Shown here in pieces: positions 53,303 to 63,409 of a DNA stretch of 64,000 nucleotides. How positions within the stretch are numbered: position 1 is the stretch's first letter; each line of letters begins with the position of its first letter. The stretch is from Photobacterium phosphoreum (GTDB taxonomy: Bacteria > Pseudomonadota > Gammaproteobacteria > Enterobacterales > Vibrionaceae): the NCBI RefSeq assembly GCF_002954725.1, contig NZ_MSCQ01000002.1, forward strand, positions 248,106 to 312,105, read 5' to 3'. A program made the translations under genes and the position numbers. The notes under the pieces are model-generated. The model was not told where the DNA came from, made no database searches, and saw nothing but the letters and a program-made list of their open reading frames with translations.

Positions 53303-56300
53303 ATGAAAGTCATTAATTTATTAGGCGACATTAAGATTGAAAGCATTAATGGGAAAAGTTTTATTATTAATGGAAATAATAGATTATCTGTCTTGGAAAA
53401 TGGAATAGTATTACAAGTGGGAACAATCGTATTCTTAAATAATAATACTGTTGTTACTATTGAAAGTGTTAGTGGTTCATCGATTAACTTATTAAATAGT
53501 GATCAGGTTGAATTTATTGATATTAATACTTTACTCGATTCTAATCGTATTCAATTGCCAATTTATAATGAATTAATTAATAATTTATCACTTCCATTAT
53601 CCAATAACGAAACATTAAATTTAGAGCAAGAAAAGAGCGATAAAGATATAAGTTCATCAATAACTAATGATAGTGTTATTGATTATGATAATGATCAAAT
53701 GCTTGCAGTTGCTGGTTTTGAAACATCCTATTATCCGATAAAAAAGACAGATGAAAAAGATGATAGTTATGAACATATTAATCATATTGAAGACCCGTTT
53801 ACTGTTGGCGCTATCATTACTGCCTCAATCACCATCGATAATATTACTGCAGACGACATTATCAACATCGCAGAATCCAAAACGGACATTATCGTACATG
53901 GTAGCGTTGGTAATGATGTGAAGGTTGGTGATACTGTTACCGTGTTGGTCGGCACTCAAAGTTACATCACCACAGTGCAAGCAGATAATACATGGACGGT
54001 GAACGTTCCCGGTCAAGTATTAGTTGATAACGGCACTGATAATGTTAAAGCCACAGTAACCACCACTGATATTGCAGGTAATAGTGCTACTGCCAATGCT
54101 GACCATTCTTATACTGTTGATACCACCATTGCTGCTGCGATTGTGATTGATAGTATCTCACACGATGACGTTGTTACCGCGGCTGAATCTTCTTCTTTGC
54201 AAGTTATTACAGGTACTGTAGGGGATGATGTTAAAGCAGGAGATATAGTGACGGTGTCACTGGATGGTGATGTTGTCGGCACTACTACTGCTATTGAACA
54301 AAATGGTCAATTGGTATGGTCATTAAGTGTTGATGGGAAAACGTTATTACAAGCAGATGTTGATCGTATCAGTGCTAGTGTAACTACCGATGATATTGCT
54401 GGTAATACTGCTACCGCAAATACCAGCCACAATTACAGCATTGATGTCAAAGCTAGCATCACTATTAATCCTATTACTGGGGATGATAAGATCACCGAAG
54501 CGGAAGCACATCAACCAACGTTACCGATCTCCGGAACAGTAGGACAAGATGTACAAGTGGGTGATCAGGTGATTGTTAGTGTCAATGGTCATGATTATAC
54601 CACCAGCGTTCAAGCGGGAAAGATATGGTCAGTTGATGTGTTGGGACGTGATATTTTACATGCTGATACAGCCACTGCGACAGTAACTACCGATTATGGT
54701 TTGCCTCATGAAGTGACCGCGACGACGACGGAAGACTACACCATTGAAATTACAGCAGGTATTATTATTAGCTCGATAGCTGGTGATAATATTGTTAATA
54801 ATCAAGAGACTGAATCGAAAGTTCCAATAACAGGGTTAGTCGGAGGAGATGTTAACACTGGAGATATAGTTACTGTTACGATCAATGGTATAACCTATAC
54901 CACGAAGGTTAGCGCTGATAAAACATGGGTTGTTGATGTAGATGGAAGTGCTTTAGTTAATAACAAAAGTGATGATGTTCATGCATCTGTGATCACCAAT
55001 GATGGCGCAGGGCATCAAGCAACAGCCACTACAGAAAAACCTTACACCGTTAATACCACTATTGCGGCTTCAATCACCATTGATAACATTACTGCCGATA
55101 ACATTATTAATATTGCAGAATCTAAAACGGATATTGCCGTACATGGCACCGTTGGTGATGATGTTAAAGTCGGTGATACCGTCGTTATAACAGCTGGCAC
55201 CCAAGTTTACAGTACCACCGTACAAGCAGGTAATACATGGACGGTGAATATACCCGGTAAGGTATTGGTTGATAATGGCACTGATAATATTAAAGCCACA
55301 GTAACAACCACCGATAGTGTCGGTAATATCGCCACTGCTAATACTGACCATCTTTATACTGTTGATACCACCATTGCGGCTTCAATTTCGATTGATAATA
55401 TTACTGCTGATGACATCATCAATATTGCAGAATCTAAAACGGATATTGCTGTACATGGTACGGTAGGTGATGATGTTAAAGTCGGTGATACCGTTACTGT
55501 GATAGTGGGTAGTGAAACTTATACCACCACAGTGAAAACAGGAGATAAATGGACAGTTAATGTTCCCGGTCAGGTGCTGGTGGATAACGGCACTGATGAT
55601 GTTAAAGCTACAGTAATAACTACCGATATCGCAGGTAATACCACCACGGCCAATGCTGAACATCCTTACAGCGTTGATACCACCATTGCCGCTTCGATTG
55701 TGATTGATACTATTTCACACGATGATGTTGTTACCGCTATCGAATCTTCTTCTTTGCAAGTTATTACTGGCACCGTAGGCGATGATGTAAAAGCGGGGGA
55801 TACCGTGACGGTGGCATTGGATAATAATGTGTTAGGCACCGCCACAGTCATTGAGCAAGATGGTCAGTTAGTGTGGTCATTAGAGGTTGATGGTGAAACC
55901 TTATTACAAGCAAATGTTGATCGTATCAGCGCTAGTGTGACTATTGATGATGTTGCTGGTAATACTGCTACCGCAAATACCAGCCACGGTTACACTATTG
56001 ATATCAAAGCCAGCATCACTATTAATCCTATTACTGGGGATGATAAGATCACCGAAGCAGAGGCACATCAATCAACATTACCTATTACTGGAACCGTAGG
56101 TCAAGATGTACAAGTAGGTGATCAGGTGGTTGTGAGTGTTAATGGTCATGATTACACTACTACTGTTCAGGCTGGAAATACTTGGTCAGTTGATGTGTTG
56201 GGGCGTGATATTCTGCATGCTGACGAAGCAACTGCGACAGTAACGACTAATTATGGATTGCCTCATGAAGTAACTGCGACAGCGACTGAAGATTACACCA

Positions 56301-59300
56301 TTGAAATTACGGCAGGTATTATTATTAGCTCGATAGCAGATGATAATATTGTTAATAAGCAGGAGTCTGAAGGAACAGTGCCTATAACAGGCTTAGTCGG
56401 AGGTGATGTTAACGCTGGAGATACTGTTACCGTCACGATCAATGACATAAGTTATACCACGACAGTCAGTGCTGATAAAACATGGGTTGTTGATGTCGAT
56501 GGCAGTGTTTTAGTCAATAACAGCAGTGATGAAGTGCATGCTTCTGTAACCACCAATGATGGCGCTGGACACCAAGCGACCGCTACCACAGAAAAGCCTT
56601 ATACTGTTGATGTCATTATTGCTGCTTCAATCTCTATTGATAACATTACTGCCGATGACATTATTAATATCGCAGAGTCTAAAGTAGATATTGCTGTGCA
56701 TGGTACGGTAGGTGATGATGTTAAAGTTGGGGATACAGTCACAATTACTGTCGGTGCTCAAACTTACACCACTACAGTGCAAACGGGTAATACATGGACC
56801 GTTAATGTTCCCGGTCAGGTGCTTGTTGATAACGGTACTGATAATGTCAAAGCCACAGTAACGACTACCGATATCGCAGGTAATACAGCCACCGCCAATG
56901 CTGACCATCCTTACACGGTTGATACCACTATTGCAGCTTCAATCACGATTGATAATATCACCGCTGATGACATTATTAATATCGCCGAATCTAAGACGGA
57001 TATTGCCGTACATGGTAGCGTTGGTGATGATGTTAAAGTCGGCGATACCGTCATAATCACTGTCGGTACTAGAACCTATACCACTACTGTGCAAGCGGGT
57101 GGTACGTGGACGGTGAATGTTCCCGGTCATGTGCTGGTGGATAATGGCAGCGATAATGTTAAAGCGACAGTAACAACCACTGATATTGCAGGTAATAGTG
57201 CTACTGCCAACGCTGATCATCCTTATTCGGTTGATACCACTATTGCGGCTTCAATCACTATCGATAATATCACCGCTGATGACATTATTAATATTGCCGA
57301 GTCCAAAACCGATATCGCTGTGCATGGCAGCGTAGGTGATGATGTTAAAGTCGGTGATATCGTTACCGTGACAGTAGATGCTGAAACTTATACTACTGCC
57401 GTGCAAGCTGGTAATACATGGACGGTGAATGTTCCCGGTCATGTGCTGGTGGATAATGGCACTGATAATGTTAAAGCAACAGTAACCACCACTGATATTG
57501 CAGGTAATGTTGCCACTGCTAATGCTAACCATCCGTACACTGTTGATACTACTATTGCAGCTTCAATTGTGATAGATAGTATCTCACATGATGATGTTGT
57601 TACCGCGGCTGAATCTTCCTCTTCGCAACTGATTATAGGTAGTGTTGGCGATGATGTTAAAGTTGGGGATATAGTGACAGTGTCACTAGATGGTGCGGTT
57701 GTCGGTACTACTATGGTTATCGATCAAAATGGTCATTTAATATGGTCATTAGATATAGATGGCGAAACGTTATTACAAGCAAATGTTGATCGTATTAGCG
57801 CTAGTGTAACCGCGCATGATGTTGCAGGTAATGTTGCTTCCGCAGATACCAGCCACAATTATACCATTGACGTCAAAGCTAGCATCACCATCAACCCAAT
57901 AACTGGGGATGATAAAATCACTGAAGCTGAGGCACATCAATCAACATTACCTATTACTGGAACTGTAGGTCAAGATGTGCAAGTGGGCGATCAGGTTGTG
58001 GTGAGCGTTAATGGTCATGATTATTCCACCACTGTTCAAGCTGGAAATATTTGGTCAGTTGATGTCTTGGGGCGTGATATTCTGCATGCTGACGAAGCAA
58101 CTGCGACAGTAACGACTAATTATGGATTGCCTCATGAAGTAACTGCGACAACAACTGAAGATTACACCATTGTAATTACAGCAGATATTATTATTAGCTC
58201 AATAGCGGGTGATGATATTGTCAACAAGCAAGAATCCGAAACGACTGTACCTATAACGGGGTTGGTAGGAGGAGATGTTAATGTTGGAGATACTGTTACT
58301 GTCACTATTAATGGCACAGATTATATCACCGCAGTGAATGCTGATAAAACATGGATTGTTGATGTCGATGGCAGTGCTTTAGTCAATAACAGTAGTGATG
58401 ATGTTCATGCCTCTGTAACCACCAATGATGGTGCAGGTCATCAAGCAACCGCCACCACAGAAAGACCTTACACGGTTGATACCATTATTGCCGCTTCAAT
58501 CATCATTGATAATATCACCGCCGATGATATTATCAATATCGCAGAATCTAAAGCAAATATTGCCGTTCATGGAACGGTAGGTGATGATGTTAAAGTTGGG
58601 GATACAGTCACAATTACTGTCGGTACTCAAACTTACACCACCACAGTACAAACGGGTAATACATGGACCGTTAATGTTCCCGGTCAGGTGCTGGTGGATA
58701 ACGGTACTGATAACGTCAAAGCCACAGTAACGACTACCGATATCGCAGGTAATATAGCCACCGCCAATGCTGACCATCTTTACACGGTTGATACCACTAT
58801 TGCAGCTTCAATCACGATTGATAATATTACCGCCGATGACATCATTAATATTGCAGAATCTAAGACGGATATCGCGGTGCATGGTAGCGTTGGCGATGAT
58901 GTTAAAGTCGGTGATACGGTAACAATTGTTGTTGGTACACAAACTTACACCACTACAGTAGAAACAGGTAATACATGGGCGGTGAATGTTCCCGGTCCGG
59001 TGTTGGTGGATAACGGTACTGATAATGTCAAAGCCACAGTAACCATCACAGATCTTGCAGGTAATACTGCTACCGCTAATGCTGAACATGCTTACAGTGT
59101 TGATACTAGTATTACCGCTTCAATCACCATTGATAATATTACCGCCGATGACATTATTAATATGGCAGAATCTAAAACGGATATTGCCGTACATGGCAGC
59201 GTTGGCGATGATGTTAAAGTCGGTGATACAGTCACAATTACTGTTGGCACTCAAACCTATACCACCACAGTAGAAACAGGAAATATCTGGACGGTGAATG

Positions 59301-62300
59301 TTCCCGGTCAGGTGCTGGTGGATAACGGCACCGATAACGTCAAAGCCACAGTGACGACGACAGATATCGCAGGTAATGTTGCCACCGCCAATGCTAACCA
59401 TCCGTACACTGTTGATATTACTATTGCAGCTTCAATTGTGATCGACACTATTTCAGGTGATGATATTGTGACTGCGGCTGAATCTTCTTCTTCGCAAGTT
59501 ATTACCGGTACTGTGGGAGATGATGTTAAAGCTGGAGATATAGTAACAGTGTCACTCGATGGTGCGGAGCTGGGTACGACGACCGTTTTAGAACAAAATG
59601 GCCAACTGGTATGGTCGTTAGATGTGGATGGTAAGACGTTATTACAAGCTGGCGTTGATCGTATCAGTGCCAGCGTGACTGCACATGATGTTGCTGGTAA
59701 TACGGCCACTGCAAATACTAGCCACAGTTACACCATTGATATTAAAGCGAGCATTACTATTAACCCAATTACTGGGGATAATAAGATCACCGAAGCGGAA
59801 GCGCATCAGTCAACGTTACCGATTACAGGTACAGTGGGGAAAGATGTACAAGTCGGCGATCAGGTGGTTGTGAGCGTCAACGGGCATAATTATACCACCA
59901 CCGTTCAAACAGGAAATACTTGGTCAGTTGAAGTGTTAGGGCGTGATATTTTGCATGCCGATGAAGCTACTGCCACAGTAACGACTAATTATGGATTGCC
60001 TCATGAAGTCACCGCGACAACGACCGAAGATTACACCATTGTAATTACAGCAGACATCATTATTAGTTCGATAGCAGGCGATAATATTGTCAACAAGCAA
60101 GAGTCTGAAGGTATTGTTGCTATAACAGGTTTGGTGGGAGGAGATGTTAATCCCGATGATATTGTTACTGTCACGATTAATGGTACAAGTTATACCACTA
60201 AAGTCAGCGCTGATAAAACATGGGTCGTTAATGTGGATGGTAGTGTTTTAGTTAATAATAGCAGTGATGATGTTATTGCATCTGTGACCACTAATGATGG
60301 CGCAGGGCATCAAGCGAGTGCCACCACAGAAAAACCTTATACTATTGATACCATCATTGCTGCTTCAATTATTATTGATAACATTACCGCCGATAATATT
60401 ATTAATATTGCAGAATCTAAAACGGATATTGCCGTACATGGCACCGTTGGTGATGATGTTAAAGTCGGTGATACAGTCACAATTACTGTCGGTACTCAAA
60501 CTTACACCACCACAGTGCAAACTGGGGATACATGGACGGTGAACGTTCCGGGTCAAGTATTAGTGGATAACGGTACTGATAATGTTAAAGCCTCTGTAAC
60601 AACCACCGATATCGCAGATAATGTTGCTACCGCCAATGCAGATCATCCTTACACCGTTGATACCAGTATTGCAGCTTCAATTATTATTGATAACATTACC
60701 GCCGATAATATTATTAATATGGCAGAATCTAAAACGGACATTGCCGTACATGGTAGCGTTGGTGATGATGTTAAAGTTGGCGATACAGTCACAATTATTA
60801 TCGGTACTAAAACTTATACCACCACAGTGCAAATGGGTAATACATGGACGGTGAATGTTCTGGGTCAAGTATTAGTGGATAACGGCACCGATGATGTTAA
60901 AGCCACTGTAACAACCACTGATATCGCAGGTAATGTTGCTACCGCCAATGCTGAACATTCTTACACAATAAAAACGTTAGATGCATCAATAACAATTAAT
61001 AATGTCACAGCAGACAACGTGATTAATGAATCTGAAGCAACTCAAGACCTCACAATTAATGGGGATGTTGGCGGCGGGGTGAAATTAGGTGATCAAGTGA
61101 CGGTAACCGTTATTGACCATACTTATTTTACTCATGTTATCTCAGTGAATGGTCAATTGGTCTGGCAAGTTGATATTCCTGGTAGCATATTAGCAACGGC
61201 ATCTGTCGATGATATTAATGCCGCCGTTACTGCGACAGATATGGCAGGAAATAGAGTTACAGCAACAGCAAGTCATCAATATCAAGTGGCAGATTTAGAT
61301 GTCACAATAACGATAGATATGATTAATGATGGCAAACCAATAACAGGTACTGAGTATGATACCAATACTCCTATAACAGTAATGGGAACAGTAGGAGGAG
61401 ATGCGAAAGTTGGTGATACCGTTACACTGCAATTAGGCGATAAAAAAGTTGAAACAGTAGTGATAACTCTATCGAATGGCAACCTAGGTTATACAACATC
61501 TGTTGCCGGACAATATTTTGATCCTAGTAGTGATAATGGTTTTGTGGGTGATGTACATGCTTCTATTACAATAAATGACTCTTACCAAAATATAGCATCA
61601 GCACAGGCAGATAAAACATATGGTGCAGAGGGCGATGTTATTATTGGCACTTCAGCATCAGAGGTTATCAATGGTAGTGGTTATAATGATGTCATTATTG
61701 GTGATTCATTAATATCGCAACCGAATATTAATGTCAGTTTAGTACTTGATACATCAGGATCGATGGCACAAGTTATCATCGATCCTAATAATGTAAGTTT
61801 AAATAATGGTTATACATCGGGTGAAATCATTATTACTAATGAGTTTGGTGAGACAGAAGTTTTCCGTAAATTTGACACCATAAAAGAATTAACTGATTTT
61901 TATAATAGTGCTTATTCAGAAGCTTTTCTGCATACGCTACTTGAATATTATGGAACCATCAGATTACCGAATGGCAGTATTCAAACACTTACTTATAATG
62001 ATTTAGATGTTAATACTCGTATAGGACAAGCAATTGATGCTATTCATGAAATTTCTGAGCACTACAGTAATATTTTAAACCAAGAACAACTTGATAACAT
62101 GGAATTCTCATTAATTACATTTGCCGTCACAATTGAAAAAAATGATCGGTTTTTTTGGGATATTGTCGATAAAGAATTTATTACTGCAAATGGAGAAACG
62201 CTTAATGATGTATTAAACGGTGTGGTTGCCTATGGGGCAACAAATGATTTTAATATGGCATTAGCAGCTGGAATAGACAGTTTTACTAATAGCGATGATG

Positions 62301-63322
62301 TTAATGTTATTTATTTTATCTCAGATGGCCTTGATGGCAGTACAGATTTAGATCTTATTCGAATATTAGCAGGGGACAATTTAGATTATTATCATCCGAT
62401 TATTATTCCAACACTGATAGGTTCTGATGTTACTGATACTATTCCTGAAGAAGTGAGACAAATTGCATCATTAGGTAATGACTATCTACCCAATAATGAA
62501 GGTGATAGTAAAGTTATTTTAGTGAAAGATATTACTCAACTTGGTGATTCGCTTAATAATGCATTTGACCATATTCTTACTGGATTAGATGTTATTCATG
62601 GTGGCGCTGGTAATGATATTATTGTTGGCGATACATTAAATAATGAATGGTTAATGCTGCAGTATGGTTCTGATATCTCGCATCTTCAAGATTTAATTGA
62701 TAATGGCACCTCAGTAAAAGACATTTTATTTACTGTAGTTGCTAATGAAAATAATATTACTGTAAATGATGTAACCACCCAAGATGTATATAAATATGTG
62801 GATGATAATCAGACTAATTTGTTTGAGACTTCATCAAACACAGACAGTGGAGCTGATACACTTTTCGGTGATGCTGGCGATGATATTGTCGCCGGTTCAG
62901 GTGGTAATGATGTTATCAATGGCGGTACGGGCAATGATCTTCTCATGGGGCAAAATGGGAATGATACACTGATATCAATTGGCGGTAATGATATATTATC
63001 TGGTGGTGATGGTGATGATATTTTTCAACTAGATGTACTTGATTCATCTCAAGCATCAGCAACGACTATTAAAGCCATTGATAGCGGTGACAAAATTGAT
63101 ATGTCATCAGTTTTAGATGAGGATCTTTCTATTACAAGTTTACTTGATAATATAACTTCAGCAACTGTAACGAGTAGTGATATTACATTAACGGTTGATC
63201 ATAATTCTGTAACTCATACAGTGAAATTAGAAGCTGTTACTGATGTATATAGTGATCTTGGCTCATCTACAACTGAAATAGTTACCAATTTATTTAATTA
63301 TGATGTGTTTACTATTAAATAA
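53303..63322 (+). CDS. Giant LapA/BapA-type RTX adhesin with Ig-like repeats and VWA domain
   Basis: About 3,339 aa. Residues 1-170 have no cleavable signal and resemble the N-terminal retention module of LapA-type adhesins; AVAG at 135-138 (LAVAGFET) is a candidate for LapG-type cleavage. From about residue 174, some 25 Ig-like domains of about 100-107 residues follow (subtypes A, B, C, D plus two unique ones). A VWA domain begins near residue 2810 with MIDAS DTSGSM (Asp2816). RTX nonapeptides follow (GGAGNDIIVG; GSGGNDVINGGTGNDLLMG; GGDGDDIFQL), then a C-terminal type I secretion signal region. It should be exported in one step and mediate attachment and biofilm formation. ATG 53303 follows GGTGGGGA. 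No lapBCE, lapD or lapG is in the window. Confidence 0.92.
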   Translation: MKVINLLGDIKIESINGKSFIINGNNRLSVLENGIVLQVGTIVFLNNNTVVTIESVSGSSINLLNSDQVEFIDINTLLDSNRIQLPIYNELINNLSLPLSNNETLNLEQEKSDKDISSSITNDSVIDYDNDQMLAVAGFETSYYPIKKTDEKDDSYEHINHIEDPFTVGAIITASITIDNITADDIINIAESKTDIIVHGSVGNDVKVGDTVTVLVGTQSYITTVQADNTWTVNVPGQVLVDNGTDNVKATVTTTDIAGNSATANADHSYTVDTTIAAAIVIDSISHDDVVTAAESSSLQVITGTVGDDVKAGDIVTVSLDGDVVGTTTAIEQNGQLVWSLSVDGKTLLQADVDRISASVTTDDIAGNTATANTSHNYSIDVKASITINPITGDDKITEAEAHQPTLPISGTVGQDVQVGDQVIVSVNGHDYTTSVQAGKIWSVDVLGRDILHADTATATVTTDYGLPHEVTATTTEDYTIEITAGIIISSIAGDNIVNNQETESKVPITGLVGGDVNTGDIVTVTINGITYTTKVSADKTWVVDVDGSALVNNKSDDVHASVITNDGAGHQATATTEKPYTVNTTIAASITIDNITADNIINIAESKTDIAVHGTVGDDVKVGDTVVITAGTQVYSTTVQAGNTWTVNIPGKVLVDNGTDNIKATVTTTDSVGNIATANTDHLYTVDTTIAASISIDNITADDIINIAESKTDIAVHGTVGDDVKVGDTVTVIVGSETYTTTVKTGDKWTVNVPGQVLVDNGTDDVKATVITTDIAGNTTTANAEHPYSVDTTIAASIVIDTISHDDVVTAIESSSLQVITGTVGDDVKAGDTVTVALDNNVLGTATVIEQDGQLVWSLEVDGETLLQANVDRISASVTIDDVAGNTATANTSHGYTIDIKASITINPITGDDKITEAEAHQSTLPITGTVGQDVQVGDQVVVSVNGHDYTTTVQAGNTWSVDVLGRDILHADEATATVTTNYGLPHEVTATATEDYTIEITAGIIISSIADDNIVNKQESEGTVPITGLVGGDVNAGDTVTVTINDISYTTTVSADKTWVVDVDGSVLVNNSSDEVHASVTTNDGAGHQATATTEKPYTVDVIIAASISIDNITADDIINIAESKVDIAVHGTVGDDVKVGDTVTITVGAQTYTTTVQTGNTWTVNVPGQVLVDNGTDNVKATVTTTDIAGNTATANADHPYTVDTTIAASITIDNITADDIINIAESKTDIAVHGSVGDDVKVGDTVIITVGTRTYTTTVQAGGTWTVNVPGHVLVDNGSDNVKATVTTTDIAGNSATANADHPYSVDTTIAASITIDNITADDIINIAESKTDIAVHGSVGDDVKVGDIVTVTVDAETYTTAVQAGNTWTVNVPGHVLVDNGTDNVKATVTTTDIAGNVATANANHPYTVDTTIAASIVIDSISHDDVVTAAESSSSQLIIGSVGDDVKVGDIVTVSLDGAVVGTTMVIDQNGHLIWSLDIDGETLLQANVDRISASVTAHDVAGNVASADTSHNYTIDVKASITINPITGDDKITEAEAHQSTLPITGTVGQDVQVGDQVVVSVNGHDYSTTVQAGNIWSVDVLGRDILHADEATATVTTNYGLPHEVTATTTEDYTIVITADIIISSIAGDDIVNKQESETTVPITGLVGGDVNVGDTVTVTINGTDYITAVNADKTWIVDVDGSALVNNSSDDVHASVTTNDGAGHQATATTERPYTVDTIIAASIIIDNITADDIINIAESKANIAVHGTVGDDVKVGDTVTITVGTQTYTTTVQTGNTWTVNVPGQVLVDNGTDNVKATVTTTDIAGNIATANADHLYTVDTTIAASITIDNITADDIINIAESKTDIAVHGSVGDDVKVGDTVTIVVGTQTYTTTVETGNTWAVNVPGPVLVDNGTDNVKATVTITDLAGNTATANAEHAYSVDTSITASITIDNITADDIINMAESKTDIAVHGSVGDDVKVGDTVTITVGTQTYTTTVETGNIWTVNVPGQVLVDNGTDNVKATVTTTDIAGNVATANANHPYTVDITIAASIVIDTISGDDIVTAAESSSSQVITGTVGDDVKAGDIVTVSLDGAELGTTTVLEQNGQLVWSLDVDGKTLLQAGVDRISASVTAHDVAGNTATANTSHSYTIDIKASITINPITGDNKITEAEAHQSTLPITGTVGKDVQVGDQVVVSVNGHNYTTTVQTGNTWSVEVLGRDILHADEATATVTTNYGLPHEVTATTTEDYTIVITADIIISSIAGDNIVNKQESEGIVAITGLVGGDVNPDDIVTVTINGTSYTTKVSADKTWVVNVDGSVLVNNSSDDVIASVTTNDGAGHQASATTEKPYTIDTIIAASIIIDNITADNIINIAESKTDIAVHGTVGDDVKVGDTVTITVGTQTYTTTVQTGDTWTVNVPGQVLVDNGTDNVKASVTTTDIADNVATANADHPYTVDTSIAASIIIDNITADNIINMAESKTDIAVHGSVGDDVKVGDTVTIIIGTKTYTTTVQMGNTWTVNVLGQVLVDNGTDDVKATVTTTDIAGNVATANAEHSYTIKTLDASITINNVTADNVINESEATQDLTINGDVGGGVKLGDQVTVTVIDHTYFTHVISVNGQLVWQVDIPGSILATASVDDINAAVTATDMAGNRVTATASHQYQVADLDVTITIDMINDGKPITGTEYDTNTPITVMGTVGGDAKVGDTVTLQLGDKKVETVVITLSNGNLGYTTSVAGQYFDPSSDNGFVGDVHASITINDSYQNIASAQADKTYGAEGDVIIGTSASEVINGSGYNDVIIGDSLISQPNINVSLVLDTSGSMAQVIIDPNNVSLNNGYTSGEIIITNEFGETEVFRKFDTIKELTDFYNSAYSEAFLHTLLEYYGTIRLPNGSIQTLTYNDLDVNTRIGQAIDAIHEISEHYSNILNQEQLDNMEFSLITFAVTIEKNDRFFWDIVDKEFITANGETLNDVLNGVVAYGATNDFNMALAAGIDSFTNSDDVNVIYFISDGLDGSTDLDLIRILAGDNLDYYHPIIIPTLIGSDVTDTIPEEVRQIASLGNDYLPNNEGDSKVILVKDITQLGDSLNNAFDHILTGLDVIHGGAGNDIIVGDTLNNEWLMLQYGSDISHLQDLIDNGTSVKDILFTVVANENNITVNDVTTQDVYKYVDDNQTNLFETSSNTDSGADTLFGDAGDDIVAGSGGNDVINGGTGNDLLMGQNGNDTLISIGGNDILSGGDGDDIFQLDVLDSSQASATTIKAIDSGDKIDMSSVLDEDLSITSLLDNITSATVTSSDITLTVDHNSVTHTVKLEAVTDVYSDLGSSTTEIVTNLFNYDVFTIK
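53822..60982 (+). repeat. Ig-like domain repeat array of the adhesin
   Basis: Twenty-three units in the order A B C D, A A B C D, A A A B C D, A A A B C D, A A. A units are 312 bp when adjacent (e.g. 55067 to 55379). The six-unit blocks starting at 56624 and 58493 are each exactly 1,869 bp, and a further A unit starts at 60362. A units start with AASITIDNITADDIINIAES, B with SIVIDSISHDDVVTAAESSS, C with ASITINPITGDDKITEAEAH and D with IIISSIAGDNIVNKQES. Two divergent Ig-like units (from about 60983 and 61301) follow. Confidence 0.93.
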
Positions 63323-63337
63323 TAAAAACGAAAGGTT

Positions 63338-63382
63338 GATAGATAGATAGATAGAAAGGAATAGCGAAGTAATGCTATTCCT
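63338..63382 (+). repeat. GATA tetranucleotide repeat and adjacent hairpin
   Basis: Four GATA units plus G (63338-63354) lie just after the adhesin stop. They are followed by AGGAATAGC (63357-63365) / GCTATTCCT (63374-63382), a 9-bp stem without a T-run that may help end the transcript. Confidence 0.6.
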
Positions 63383-63409
63383 CTCACTTCATTAGATATC
63401 ATTAAAGTG

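Noticed and set aside
55070-60868. Series of 93-codon minus-strand ORFs, one in nearly every A unit of the adhesin
   Set aside because: They recur at the same place in each repeat and are explained by codon bias on the opposite strand; no ribosome sites or family features.
53303-63322. Repeat array as a CRISPR or mobile repeat
   Set aside because: Units are in-frame coding domains of about 312 bp with no spacers.
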